25,321 bases of DNA from a virus: IMG/VR virus record IMGVR_UViG_3300045135_000515, positions 1 through 25,321 of that record. The stretch is one strand, 5' to 3'. Positions 11,559-18,279 of the stretch are shown here, piece after piece; position 1 is the stretch's first letter; every line of letters begins with the position of its first letter. A program made the translations under genes and the position numbers. Below the pieces are notes generated by a model. The model did not search any database, was not told the DNA's origin, and was given only the letters and a program-made list of their open reading frames with translations.

Positions 11559-11923
11559 TAACATATAGCACAAACTGGATGGGGCCAGTCAGTATGGACT
11601 GGTATCGTGAACGTGGACTCACTCATGAAGTGTCTGAAGTGTTAGAAGAAGATCAAAGGTTTGGTGATCTGAAAGCGGGTGACACATGGACTTACGAGGA
11701 GATTACTACTCACTACTCGTGTGGTCGCATCGACATTCGTGACAGCAGTAAAGAAGGTTACGATGGTTGGGACGAATATGCTCTTGATCCTATGCATGCT
11801 GAAGATTGGAGTGCATTAGGTGATTACCTCTGGGACTTGACAACCGAGACACAATTGAGTTATAATGAACTCATAGAATCGTTTGAGAAACATTACGGGA
11901 AGAAAATACGATGGATGGACTAA
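11555..11923 (+). CDS. Conserved phage protein with TNWMGPVSMDWYRERGL motif
   Basis: 122 aa starting in the ATGA overlap. It begins with the strongly conserved-looking YSTNWMGPVSMDWYRERGL, then CGRIDIRD, then a GWDEYALDPMHAEDW segment and a C-terminal helix with ELIESFEKHYGKKIRW. This is an uncharacterised family that I recall across many phages and some bacteria; no catalytic motif is assignable. Acidic and aromatic, likely soluble. Confidence 0.65.
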   Translation: MITYSTNWMGPVSMDWYRERGLTHEVSEVLEEDQRFGDLKAGDTWTYEEITTHYSCGRIDIRDSSKEGYDGWDEYALDPMHAEDWSALGDYLWDLTTETQLSYNELIESFEKHYGKKIRWMD

Positions 11924-12207
11924 AGACATTTCTGTGCGTGCTGGTTGTCGGAATCTCAAGTAACGCAAACGCAGATTGGTTCGAAGAACTCGCGAAGGTT
12001 GCTATCGCCAATGAGATTGTCGAACAGATAGACAACGGAAAGATTACTGATCTGAACCTACCTCAATCACTTGTCGCAAATGAAATAAAAAGAATCGATA
12101 GAGACTTGAAACTTCGTGCGGAATATGATATAGCCATTAAGAAGAGTCAACTTCGACAGAAGATTCGAAACTGTGTGAATTACCAAATGCGTGAGTGTGA
12201 TCTATGA
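11911..12207 (+). CDS. Putative secreted/periplasmic protein, 98 aa
   Basis: ATG 11911 lies inside the end of the previous gene. The N-terminus is a signal peptide: MDGLK, hydrophobic TFLCVLVVGISS, then NANA-DW with a probable signal peptidase I site after ANA. A Cys in the hydrophobic core does not form a lipobox. The mature part is helical and charged (WFEELAKVAIANEIVEQI, then DLKLRAEYDIAIKKSQLRQK) with two Cys near the end. An exported phage protein in an early gene block could act on the host envelope; that is inference. Confidence 0.6.
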   Translation: MDGLKTFLCVLVVGISSNANADWFEELAKVAIANEIVEQIDNGKITDLNLPQSLVANEIKRIDRDLKLRAEYDIAIKKSQLRQKIRNCVNYQMRECDL

Positions 12208-12746
12208 AACAAATGAACGGTGATATGAAATTCACCACAGCGGGTGATATGATGAAAGAAGAAAACGGATTTCGACGGTTACAAGAACGTCTGCGTGAAG
12301 AGGGGTGGTACGTAGGTTGGAATCACTACTGTTGTCAGTCATGCGCATGGATGGATGTTCCTGATAATTTCGAAGACGGCACGAAAGTCGACTTAAGTAA
12401 AGTACTATTCAATCACAGTCAGGATTGTGAGTTCGAAATTGACTGTCCTTATGATGTGATCGAAGAGGAAGAAAAGTGGGACGAGTGGCAAGAACAGTAC
12501 GAAGAGGCCTTAGAGAATGATACTCTTAAAGAATTTCTGGGTGACGATTACTTACCTGAAGGACTATTATACGAAGGTAGTTTTATTTGTTGCCCACCCG
12601 AGATGCAGTCATATTCTATGTTCTGTTTTGATGGTAGTAAAAAAGGTGTTCAGAATCTTAAAGAGATCCTACCAATCATTGAAGAATGTGGGTGCGAATG
12701 GAGTTGGGATCAAACGGGTAAACAACGAATTGAAATTAGTTGGTGA
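12204..12746 (+). CDS. DUF6891-like conserved protein
   Basis: 180 aa starting in an ATGA overlap. An LQERLREEGWYVGWNHYCCQ segment with CC-x-x-C (CCQSC) is followed by a strongly acidic middle (IEEEEKWDEWQEQYEEALE) and a C-terminus with ICCPP, IIEECGCEWSWDQ and RIEISW. A helix followed by CCxxCA and then a strand with an H-Q-D/S-Q-D turn resembles the DUF6891 type found in bacteria and phages. Seven or more Cys suggest metal binding. Function unknown. Confidence 0.55.
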   Translation: MKQMNGDMKFTTAGDMMKEENGFRRLQERLREEGWYVGWNHYCCQSCAWMDVPDNFEDGTKVDLSKVLFNHSQDCEFEIDCPYDVIEEEEKWDEWQEQYEEALENDTLKEFLGDDYLPEGLLYEGSFICCPPEMQSYSMFCFDGSKKGVQNLKEILPIIEECGCEWSWDQTGKQRIEISW

Positions 12747-12809
12747 GAAGTATACCGAAATTCGTCATAATGACGAAAAACGGTGTATTTGGAATTTGGA
12801 GAACGAAGC

Positions 12810-13136
12810 ATGATCTATGGTTCTATTCGTCATGGTTATGACGGTCGTAAAGTGAAGAAACGTAAAGTGAAAGGAGAAGTCTATGGCAAATACACGCCGC
12901 CACCATTTAAACCACTCACGGCAACAACAGGCTCGTCGTATGCAGATATTCGAATGGCAGAAACAAATCGATACCGATCGGCCGATGTCACAGTCACTCA
13001 AGGAGTCTGTGCAAAACCCGACCGAAAAGAATACACAGGTACGTTAGTCAAGGGTATCTCTACGATGCACAAGAGTAATGCGGTACCGATTATTAATGAA
13101 CAAGAAGCAAAAGAACATGCGAGTATGAGACGATGA
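12810..13136 (+). CDS. Conserved basic phage protein with KGISTMHKSNAVPI motif
   Basis: 108 aa from ATG 12810, eight bases after GGAG (12797-12800 region); an in-frame GTG at 12783 is less likely. A basic N-terminus (YDGRKVKKRKVKG) leads through PPPFKPL to a C-terminal motif YTGTLVKGISTMHKSNAVPI. This end motif occurs in small proteins of many marine phages; no role is known. The K/R-rich start is compatible with nucleic acid binding. Confidence 0.65.
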   Translation: MIYGSIRHGYDGRKVKKRKVKGEVYGKYTPPPFKPLTATTGSSYADIRMAETNRYRSADVTVTQGVCAKPDRKEYTGTLVKGISTMHKSNAVPIINEQEAKEHASMRR

Positions 13137-13354
13137 GTTTAGAATTTACAAAAACAATGAACAAGGTGGATGAATACTTTGATCGAGAAATCGAACAGAG
13201 TGCTCTTGATTTTATAGAAGAACACTATGGTGTCACGTGGGATGAACTGACCGAGGAACAGATTCAAGAAATCGCAGAGTTCGCCGAAGACAACGAATGG
13301 AGTGTGTTGTCACGTGGTTTTCGAAGTGTAGTAACCATGTGGGAGTCAAATTAA
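13133..13354 (+). CDS. Hypothetical acidic protein, 73 aa
   Basis: Starts in an ATGA overlap. MSLEFTKTMNKVDEYFDREI continues into acidic helices with WDELTEEQIQEIAEFAED, ending VLSRGFRSVVTMWESN. Highly acidic small helical proteins like this are common in T4-type phages and some bind host proteins, but nothing here defines a target. Confidence 0.6.
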   Translation: MSLEFTKTMNKVDEYFDREIEQSALDFIEEHYGVTWDELTEEQIQEIAEFAEDNEWSVLSRGFRSVVTMWESN

Positions 13355-13355
13355 G

Positions 13356-13679
13356 ATGGAACAAGATCTACAGACATACATAGATCTAATTAAACAATGG
13401 CACCACGATCGCAATCTGATCGTTGGTGCTACCGACAAAGATCAAGTATGTAAACTCATACAGGAAGTAGGTGAACTCAGTGATAACGTGTGTAAAGGCC
13501 GTGATGTTAGTGACGATATTGGTGATTGCATTGTCGTTTTGGTTAACATTGCCGAACGACATGGATTGACCTTGACAGAGTGCTGTAAGATAGCGTATAA
13601 TGATATCAAGGATCGAAAAGGTCGTATGGTCGATGGAATTTTTGTGAAGGAAGCTGATTATGAGTACACCCCCAACTGA
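13356..13679 (+). CDS. MazG-like nucleotide pyrophosphohydrolase-fold protein
   Basis: 107 aa, a single MazG domain. The metal-binding pattern is E37-V-G-E40 (KLIQEVGELSDN) and D53-D54-I-G-D57 (SDDIGDCIVVL), which is the E-x-x-E / D-x-x-D arrangement of all-alpha NTP pyrophosphatases. Such enzymes cleave (d)NTPs to NMP and PPi; phage versions have been proposed to alter (p)ppGpp or to clean nucleotide pools. GGGAG lies 11 bases ahead of ATG 13356. It overlaps the next gene by 20 bases. Confidence 0.85.
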   Translation: MEQDLQTYIDLIKQWHHDRNLIVGATDKDQVCKLIQEVGELSDNVCKGRDVSDDIGDCIVVLVNIAERHGLTLTECCKIAYNDIKDRKGRMVDGIFVKEADYEYTPN

Positions 13680-13908
13680 CCCGTATAAATATCTGTGGCG
13701 CGAAGAGATCGACGCAGATTATCACTGTCACATCTATCTCACCAAAGGTACAGATTTGTACGGTTGGGTTCAACATGGTACTACCGAAGTGGTTATGTTT
13801 TCAAAACCATATCGAACATGGTCACCTTCTCGCCGTAAGTTTCGAAAACTAGGCAAGAAGGAGATCGATGCCCTATGTATGAATACAGAGTTAAAATTTG
13901 CCGCATAG
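13660..13908 (+). CDS. Hypothetical basic protein, 82 aa
   Basis: ATG 13660 within the end of the MazG-like gene, with GGAAG ahead. It reads MSTPPTDPYKYLWREEIDAD, then beta strands (HCHIYLTKGTDLYGWVQHG), then a basic tail with SPSRRKFRKLGKKEIDALC. Predicted small beta-rich protein. A TATAAATA late-promoter-like box falls inside it at 13684-13691. Family unknown. Confidence 0.6.
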   Translation: MSTPPTDPYKYLWREEIDADYHCHIYLTKGTDLYGWVQHGTTEVVMFSKPYRTWSPSRRKFRKLGKKEIDALCMNTELKFAA

Positions 13909-14312
13909 TCGACGGTGACACAGTAGACGTTGATATCGACCTAGGGTTCGGTGTTTGGTTACATAACGAACGTGTCCGATTGGTTGGTATTGATGCTCCT
14001 GAGTCGCGTACAAGTGATCTGGAGGAAAAAAAGTTCGGACTCCTATCCAAAGAGTATCTCAAGGACAAACTCGCCTCAGGCGCCACTCTGAAGACCTATA
14101 AGGATAAGGAAGGTAAGTTCGGCCGAATCCTTGGTGAGTTCATCGTCTATGACAATGTCAGTGATTCGTGGATGTCTGTTAATGAGATGATGATTCGAGA
14201 TCATATGGCAGTCAAGTATGTGGGTCAATCCAAACATCTCATCGAAGATGAACACCTTCATAATCGTAAAATTCTTATAGAACGTGGTGTTATAAATATA
14301 TCCGAAACTTAA
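13875..14312 (+). CDS. Thermonuclease-like (SNase) nuclease
   Basis: 145 aa OB-fold nuclease of the micrococcal nuclease family. Visible elements are VDGDTVDVDIDLGF (D13, D15, T16), RVRLVGIDAPES with R33/R35, D40 and E43, and KFGRILGEF with R84. These correspond to the calcium ligands, Arg35, Glu43 and Arg87 of staphylococcal nuclease. No signal peptide, so it would act in the cytoplasm, for example on host DNA or RNA. Length is about that of the catalytic core. Its 3' end contains a late-promoter box for the next gene. Confidence 0.9.
   Translation: MYEYRVKICRIVDGDTVDVDIDLGFGVWLHNERVRLVGIDAPESRTSDLEEKKFGLLSKEYLKDKLASGATLKTYKDKEGKFGRILGEFIVYDNVSDSWMSVNEMMIRDHMAVKYVGQSKHLIEDEHLHNRKILIERGVINISET
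14291..14298 (+). promoter_or_regulatory. T4-type late promoter box TATAAATA
   Basis: Exact match to the T4 late -10 consensus, 42 bases before the AAGGAG-ATG of the two-TM gene and followed by ~40 non-coding bases. Location at the end of the nuclease gene is typical of compact phage genomes. Confidence 0.7.
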
Positions 14313-14339
14313 TGTTTCAACCACTATAAGGAGTAATCT

Positions 14340-14693
14340 ATGTCTGAAGAAAATCAAAGACCAGAAGACTCTGCAAAAGAAGTGGCGAGCAAATATATCG
14401 GTAAATATGGTTTATTATACATTACCCTGATTGTTCTTATAGGTGTAGGTTCAAGCGCTTGGTTGTCTGAATCCGCCGTGACAGCTGTTATGACGATGAT
14501 TGGTGGTGCTCTTGTTGCTCTTATTAATATGTTGCAGGGAGTTACTGGTACACGGGATGACGATCCAAACACGGAGATCATTAAACAGTTGATCGACAAA
14601 CTTGAGATCGAAGAAAAACCAATGAAGGTAAATGTTGATGGTGAACAAGTCACTGTCACTCACGGAGAAAGTTCTGTATCCACTAAATCATGA
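14340..14693 (+). CDS. Two-TM membrane protein, possible holin-like
   Basis: 117 aa; AAGGAG (14329-14334 region) precedes ATG 14340. A charged N-terminus (MSEENQRPEDSAKEV) is followed by TM1 YGLLYITLIVLIGVGSSAW (about 23-43) and TM2 AVTAVMTMIGGALVALINML (about 46-66). An acidic soluble tail (IIKQLIDKLEIEEKPMKVNV) completes it. Two TM segments, late promoter, own terminator and stand-alone transcription fit a class II holin-like or virion-associated membrane protein. T4's own holin (t) has a different single-TM design, so the function is uncertain. Confidence 0.55.
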   Translation: MSEENQRPEDSAKEVASKYIGKYGLLYITLIVLIGVGSSAWLSESAVTAVMTMIGGALVALINMLQGVTGTRDDDPNTEIIKQLIDKLEIEEKPMKVNVDGEQVTVTHGESSVSTKS

Positions 14694-14700
14694 TATAACG

Positions 14701-14726
14701 AAGGGTTCTAAGGAACCCTTTTTTAT
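14701..14726 (+). terminator. Rho-independent terminator
   Basis: Perfect 8-bp stem AAGGGTTC-TAAG-GAACCCTT (14701-14720) running into TTTTTT. It closes the late unit of the two-TM gene. The T-run merges with a diverged copy of the A/T-rich upstream element of P4. Confidence 0.9.
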
Positions 14727-14769
14727 TCCAAAATATTCTAAAAAACTTCAATTATTTTCAAAACACCCC

Positions 14770-14810
14770 TTGACTATGTTCTCGAATCATGCGATAATTA
14801 CAACGTAATT
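14770..14810 (+). promoter_or_regulatory. sigma70-type promoter P4 with 5' palindrome
   Basis: -35 TTGACT (14770-14775), 17-nt spacer, -10 GATAAT (14793-14798). The palindrome AATTAC-AAC-GTAATT (14796-14810) overlaps the -10 and the predicted start site. P6 has the same -10 and palindrome. Confidence 0.85.
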
Positions 14811-14832
14811 GAGAGAGAGAGAGGTGTTTGAG

Positions 14833-15060
14833 ATGATTGATTTTATTGATGTTTCTGATGGTCACATCCTTCTTTGTGATGGTGTCCGATGTGTCGGTAT
14901 TGGTAACGATGCGGAGAGCGTTGCGAACGCTATTCTGTTTCGTGGTGGCCCTGCTCCCGTGATTTACAAATCTTCTTCTTGTGACTTTGCTGAACAGTAC
15001 GGGTTCGAGAGTCAGAAAGCGTTTGATGATTTGTGGGATGATGTTTGTGGATTGTTGTGA
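14833..15060 (+). CDS. Hypothetical protein, 75 aa
   Basis: First gene after P4; GAGAGG at 14819-14824 fits ATG 14833, so an upstream in-frame TTG is rejected. MIDFIDVSDGHILLCDGVRC leads to a helix ESVANAILF and an acidic helical C-terminus (SQKAFDDLWDDVCGLL). Small alpha/beta protein, no family recognised. Confidence 0.6.
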   Translation: MIDFIDVSDGHILLCDGVRCVGIGNDAESVANAILFRGGPAPVIYKSSSCDFAEQYGFESQKAFDDLWDDVCGLL

Positions 15061-15068
15061 GGTATGTG

Positions 15069-15212
15069 ATGTTGCATGATTATGTTTATTATTTGAAAGT
15101 TGAAGGTGAAGTGATCTACGAATTAGTGTTCGAAAGTGAAAAGATGGCGATTGAGTTCGCTGAAGAGAGTGCTTACAAAGATTACGAAGTTATTGAATGG
15201 GACTGTGAATGA
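15069..15212 (+). CDS. Small acidic protein ending in YEVIEWD
   Basis: 47 aa from ATG 15069; GAGG lies at 15058-15061. MLHDYVYYLKVEGEVIYELV then FESEKMAIEFAEESAYKD and YEVIEWDCE. The layout (two strands, a helix with F-x-S-E, then a final strand ending in I-E-W-D) parallels the 50-aa protein at 6117. Its stop overlaps the start of a HELTH metallohydrolase gene, as the 6117 gene does with the SprT-like gene. Confidence 0.6.
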   Translation: MLHDYVYYLKVEGEVIYELVFESEKMAIEFAEESAYKDYEVIEWDCE

Positions 15213-15805
15213 AAATATCTGACCAAACTCTCTACAATCTGTATCTGCAAAAACACAAAGCGAAACAGAACAAAGGTGAGAAAGGTTCTCGGGACTCGGA
15301 ACGTTCGAAGACCTACAAAGCCGAGTGGGCGTTTACTGGTGCGAATCCTGCCGTTATCAAAAAGTTTGAAGATGTCAGTGAAGCACAGAAGTTTGTCTCG
15401 AAGGTCTGCAAGTCGGCGACTTGGAAAAAACTGTGGGACGAGAATGGTCGTTGGGAAAAATGGATGCAGGACGTGCCTGTTCGTCAGAAGCAGACTGGTC
15501 ATGGCCGTCGAACCGCCGCGTTCACCAATGGTCGATCGATTACTGTCGACCCTCTGTGCGGTCTAGATACGTACACGATGTTACACGAACTGACTCACTG
15601 TCTGGGTCACATGCACCACGGTCGTTCGTTCCGTAAGGATCTATTGCGTCTGGTGTCACGTTTCATCGGTGCTGATGCGGCGAAGAGTCTGAAATCAGAA
15701 TTCAAGAAAGCGAAGTTGCCCTGTGGTGAACCTCGTAAACCAATGTCGTTTGACCAATGGGTAGCGGCGAAAAATCGAATGGAGAAAATGCGTAATGAAT
15801 ATTAA
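15209..15805 (+). CDS. Zinc metallohydrolase-like protein (HELTH motif, TIGR04338-like)
   Basis: 198 aa. The zinc signature is MLHELTHCLGHMHHGRSF, with H126, E127, H130 and a further His at 136/137 before Gly, giving an HExxH-x(5-6)-HG layout. This resembles the TIGR04338 putative metallohydrolases of phages and actinobacteria. The N-terminal ~100 residues are basic with W-rich helices (WKKLWDENGRWEKWM). Substrate unknown. Start in an ATGA overlap with the small YEVIEWD gene; the last 11 bases overlap the Sm-like gene. Confidence 0.75.
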   Translation: MKISDQTLYNLYLQKHKAKQNKGEKGSRDSERSKTYKAEWAFTGANPAVIKKFEDVSEAQKFVSKVCKSATWKKLWDENGRWEKWMQDVPVRQKQTGHGRRTAAFTNGRSITVDPLCGLDTYTMLHELTHCLGHMHHGRSFRKDLLRLVSRFIGADAAKSLKSEFKKAKLPCGEPRKPMSFDQWVAAKNRMEKMRNEY

Positions 15806-16070
15806 TGATGTAGTGACAATTATTGTGGGTAACGGTACAGAGTACGTTGGAAAGTTTCGTCTCGAAACCGAAAACGAATATATCATTGGTGACCCACACA
15901 TCGTGGCCCCAGACGGTAACAATCTCGGGTTTATGCCTACGGTTGCGATGACGGGTGAACCACGAATCGGTGAGGTGAAGTTTAACAAGACTCAGGTTGT
16001 ATTGGTTGTCAAGACTGCTGAGGCAGTAGTGAGAGAATACATCAAGTCATCGAGTGGGTTGATTGTATAA
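15795..16070 (+). CDS. Sm-like (LSm fold) protein
   Basis: 91 aa, ATG inside the end of the preceding gene. Strands VVTIIVGNGTEYVGKFR and ENEYIIGDPHIVAP are followed by LGFMPTVAM and a second block TQVVLVVKTAEAVVREYIKS. The layout of a G-N-G-T-x-x-x-G-K turn, a D-P turn, a short insert with G-x-M-P and a V-x-x-V strand is that of small Sm-like proteins encoded by marine T4-type phages, one of which of putative cyanophage origin has a crystal structure with an Sm fold. Sm rings bind RNA; an RNA partner here is unknown, but the window has candidate phage ncRNAs. Confidence 0.65.
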   Translation: MNINDVVTIIVGNGTEYVGKFRLETENEYIIGDPHIVAPDGNNLGFMPTVAMTGEPRIGEVKFNKTQVVLVVKTAEAVVREYIKSSSGLIV

Positions 16071-16192
16071 TGTCGATCGAGAAACACATTGCAACGTGGG
16101 TGTACTACACCTACCGTTTCAACAAAGATTTGCCTAAATGGTTGCAAAAAGATCTGGAACGTTCTAAAAAAATATTAGGAGTAGTGGAGTAA
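16070..16192 (+). CDS. Hypothetical protein, 40 aa
   Basis: ATG overlaps the previous TAA (TAATG). The sequence MSIEKHIATWVYYTYRFN continues to DLPKWLQKDLERSKKILGVVE. Basic, aromatic, helical; stop overlaps the next ATG. Contiguous overlaps on both sides support translation. No family known. Confidence 0.5.
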   Translation: MSIEKHIATWVYYTYRFNKDLPKWLQKDLERSKKILGVVE

Positions 16193-16413
16193 TGAAAGTA
16201 ACATTTGAAATGGAAGACGAACAGGTCGATGCAATCCTTGTTAGTCAATTGAAACAGACTATCGAGGGTCTTGAAGAGAGTCTTGAACAGCGTGCGAACG
16301 GTGTTGGTATCAGTATCTTTGACAGTGACCCTATCGAGGACATTCAGTATCTCAACCAATACATTTCTGCGTTCAAGTTGGCACTGGACTGGTATGGTGG
16401 TGAAGTTGACTGA
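16192..16413 (+). CDS. Conserved small phage protein, 73 aa
   Basis: Starts at a TAATG overlap after TAGGAG. It begins MKVTFEMEDEQVDAILVSQL, has a helix KQTIEGLEESLE, then IFDSDPIEDIQYLNQYISAF and KLALDWY. The last part (D-x-x-x-D-I-x-x-L-x-x-x-I-x-A-F-x-x-x-L-x-W-Y) is a recurrent pattern in T4-type phage hypothetical proteins. Likely a helical hairpin; function unknown. Confidence 0.65.
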   Translation: MKVTFEMEDEQVDAILVSQLKQTIEGLEESLEQRANGVGISIFDSDPIEDIQYLNQYISAFKLALDWYGGEVD

Positions 16414-16510
16414 AGCAATTATAATTTTCTGGTTAAGCATTAACGTGATTGTCACGGCGTGGTTCATCGCAGTGTACGTTACGAAAACATTGAGGAAGAA
16501 AAACAAGTGA
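16394..16510 (+). CDS. Small single-TM protein, 38 aa
   Basis: From ATG 16394 (GTG at 16397 or 16400 also possible), overlapping the previous gene by 20 bases. MVVKLTEAIIIFWLSINVIV continues into TAWFIAVYV and a basic tail TKTLRKKNK. One long TM segment with positive C-terminus inside. Unknown function; overlaps the following small membrane gene by four bases. Confidence 0.5.
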   Translation: MVVKLTEAIIIFWLSINVIVTAWFIAVYVTKTLRKKNK

Positions 16511-16671
16511 AGTTCTTATATTTTTTATTGAGTTGTTATGTGTTGACAGCTGCGTTCAGTATGCGGATCAGTGAAGGATCCGCACCCACAGTGTTAGTGC
16601 TAGGGTCAGTTGTATCGTTTTTGTACATTATTTACTATATTAATTTGAAATTATTTTCGAAAACCTCTTGA
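16507..16671 (+). CDS. Small two-TM protein, 54 aa
   Basis: GTG 16507 overlaps the previous TGA, with GAGGAAG ahead. Hydrophobic segments FLYFLLSCYVLTAAF (3-17) and TVLVLGSVVSFLYIIYYI (28-45) are joined by a short loop. The 3' end overlaps the -35 box of P5. No function recognised. Confidence 0.5.
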   Translation: MKFLYFLLSCYVLTAAFSMRISEGSAPTVLVLGSVVSFLYIIYYINLKLFSKTS

Positions 16672-16707
16672 TTTTGTTTTGGAAAAGATATATACTACCC
16701 TTGTAGT
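16668..16707 (+). promoter_or_regulatory. sigma70-type promoter P5 with 5' hairpin
   Basis: -35 TTGATT (16668-16673), 17-nt spacer, -10 TATACT (16691-16696). The hairpin ACTAC-CCTT-GTAGT (16694-16707) begins within the -10 and would lie at or near the 5' end of the mRNA. Confidence 0.78.
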
Positions 16708-16737
16708 TTGAAATTAACCCTTGAGAGGAAATATATT

Positions 16738-17682
16738 ATGGCACATATGGTTGAAACAATGGCATACGCAGGACAGGTACCTTGGCACGGTTTGGGTACT
16801 AAGGTCGCTGCGGATTTGACCCCACGTCAGATGATGGAGAAGGCAGGTTGTGATTGGGAAGTTCTGAAGGTACCTACCTACGCTGGTGAAGAAATGATTC
16901 CTACTGGCGCGTCTGCACTGATTCGCTCTTCGGACAATCGAGTCCTTGCACCGATGGTCGGTGACAACTGGGAACCTGTACAGAACGTTGAAGCGTTTGA
17001 CTTCTTCACTGAGTACTGTCTCGCTGGTGATATGGAGATGCACACTGCGGGTTCACTTGCGGACGGTAAGAACGTCTGGGCACTCGCGAAGGTCAATGAG
17101 TCGTTCGATGTTCTGGGTGAAGATCAGGTAGACTCTTACCTTCTGTTCTCTAACCCACACCAGTACGGTAAGTCACTCAATGTGCGCTTCACCCCGATTC
17201 GTGTGGTTTGCAACAACACACTGACTATGTCTCTGAGTATGGGTTCGAAGAACGAAGTGTCTCTGAACCACCGCCGTGTGTTTGACCCCCAGATGGTCAA
17301 GGATCAGTTGGGTATCGCACACGAGAAGTTTGCGCAGTACAAAGAGGCTGCACGGTTCCTTGCGAAGAAACGTGTCACGCAAGAGGACTTGGTTCAGTTC
17401 TTCAACAACGTCTTCCCCATCGCGGACAAGAGTGTTAAGGTCAAGACCTACGCTGATTTGTCTCGCACTGCGAAGCGAACCTATGATGTTCTTGAGACTC
17501 AGCCAGGTGCGAACTTCGCAATGGGTACTTACTGGAACGCAGTGAACGCAGTCACCTACATGACTGACCACGAGTTGGGACGTAACGCCGATACGCGTAT
17601 GCAGTCTGCATGGTTCGGTGCGAATCAGTCCAAGAAACTCAAGGCGATGAACCTTGCACTTGAAATGGCGGAGGCAGCGTAA
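16738..17682 (+). CDS. DUF932 (TIGR03299 phage/plasmid-like) protein
   Basis: 314 aa. ATG 16738 follows GAGAGGAAA (16723-16731), so the in-frame ATG at 16708 is not used. It starts MAHMVETMAYAGQVPWHGLG, the hallmark N-terminus of TIGR03299/DUF932 proteins, and contains RFTPIRVVCNNTLTMSL and LNHRRVF, also typical. The family is common on plasmids and phages, with no agreed function. Codon use favours GGT, CGT and AAC-type codons, suggesting high expression, in line with its own promoter. Confidence 0.9.
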   Translation: MAHMVETMAYAGQVPWHGLGTKVAADLTPRQMMEKAGCDWEVLKVPTYAGEEMIPTGASALIRSSDNRVLAPMVGDNWEPVQNVEAFDFFTEYCLAGDMEMHTAGSLADGKNVWALAKVNESFDVLGEDQVDSYLLFSNPHQYGKSLNVRFTPIRVVCNNTLTMSLSMGSKNEVSLNHRRVFDPQMVKDQLGIAHEKFAQYKEAARFLAKKRVTQEDLVQFFNNVFPIADKSVKVKTYADLSRTAKRTYDVLETQPGANFAMGTYWNAVNAVTYMTDHELGRNADTRMQSAWFGANQSKKLKAMNLALEMAEAA

Positions 17683-17707
17683 TGCTGCCTTTGGTATTAT
17701 TACCAAA
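17673..17707 (+). terminator. Two adjacent hairpins after the DUF932 gene
   Basis: GGCAGC-GTAAT-GCTGCC (17673-17689) spans the stop codon and is followed by TTTGGTA-TTA-TTACCAAA. Only short T-runs follow, so termination may be partial. Confidence 0.5.
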
Positions 17708-17725
17708 ATTTAATGATAAAATCTG

Positions 17726-17766
17726 TTGACAACACACCCGATCCGTGCGATAATTACCACGTAATT
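17726..17766 (+). promoter_or_regulatory. sigma70-type promoter P6 with 5' palindrome
   Basis: -35 TTGACA (17726-17731), 17-nt spacer, -10 GATAAT (17749-17754). The palindrome AATTAC-CAC-GTAATT (17752-17766) overlaps the start region, and TGCGATAATTAC is shared with P4. Confidence 0.87.
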
Positions 17767-17782
17767 GAGAGGGAGGTTTGAC

Positions 17783-17899
17783 ATGAATGACGTTTTGATT
17801 TTTCTTGCGCAGTATCCTGATGCTCTCAAGGTTTTTGTCTACGGTGGATTGTTGTCTCCGTTGGCGTTTGTTCTTTTTAAAATGATTAAGGAAATTTGA
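17783..17899 (+). CDS. Small single-TM protein, 38 aa
   Basis: First gene after P6: GGGAGG at 17771-17776 and ATG 17783. MNDVLIFLAQYPDALKVF leads into the hydrophobic segment VYGGLLSPLAFVLFKMI with KEI at the end. One membrane pass. As with the 31-aa protein behind P3, a tiny membrane protein is the promoter-proximal gene. Stop overlaps the next start. Confidence 0.55.
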   Translation: MNDVLIFLAQYPDALKVFVYGGLLSPLAFVLFKMIKEI

Positions 17900-18279
17900 T
17901 GATGTATTCTAATTATGATGAGATCCCTAAAGAAGTTCGCCGTTATATTCTCGACCAGTCTGGTGCTCGTCGAATAAAACAAAACTCTTTGGCCTACTGT
18001 AACGAACTTGCAGAAGACTACTTCGAGTACGAAGCTGAGTGTGCAGAACTCAAGAAGTTCGCGTTACACGTTGTTCGTGATGGTAATAAAATTGTGAAAA
18101 CTTTCGAAAGTTGTGACGATGTTTTTGTTGCCTTTGATCAAGAGATCGACTATAATATAGGAACTCTTGGGGTGACTATGGTCATCACTCAGGCAGGACG
18201 ACCGATGCGTGGATACGTTAACGGTAAAGTGATTAACCCTGCAACTATTTATGATGGACTAGGACATTTTCGTGGTTAA
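17899..18279 (+). CDS. Hypothetical protein, 126 aa
   Basis: ATG 17899 overlaps the previous TGA (a second ATG follows at 17902). The N-terminal half is helical (MMYSNYDEIPKEVRRYILDQ, then YCNELAEDYFEYEAECAELK). The C-terminal half is beta-rich with VGTLG-type turns (NIGTLGVTMVITQAGRPM, YVNGKVINPATIYD). Two-domain alpha then beta layout; family not recognised. Overlaps the HD hydrolase gene by 8 bases. Confidence 0.6.
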   Translation: MMYSNYDEIPKEVRRYILDQSGARRIKQNSLAYCNELAEDYFEYEAECAELKKFALHVVRDGNKIVKTFESCDDVFVAFDQEIDYNIGTLGVTMVITQAGRPMRGYVNGKVINPATIYDGLGHFRG

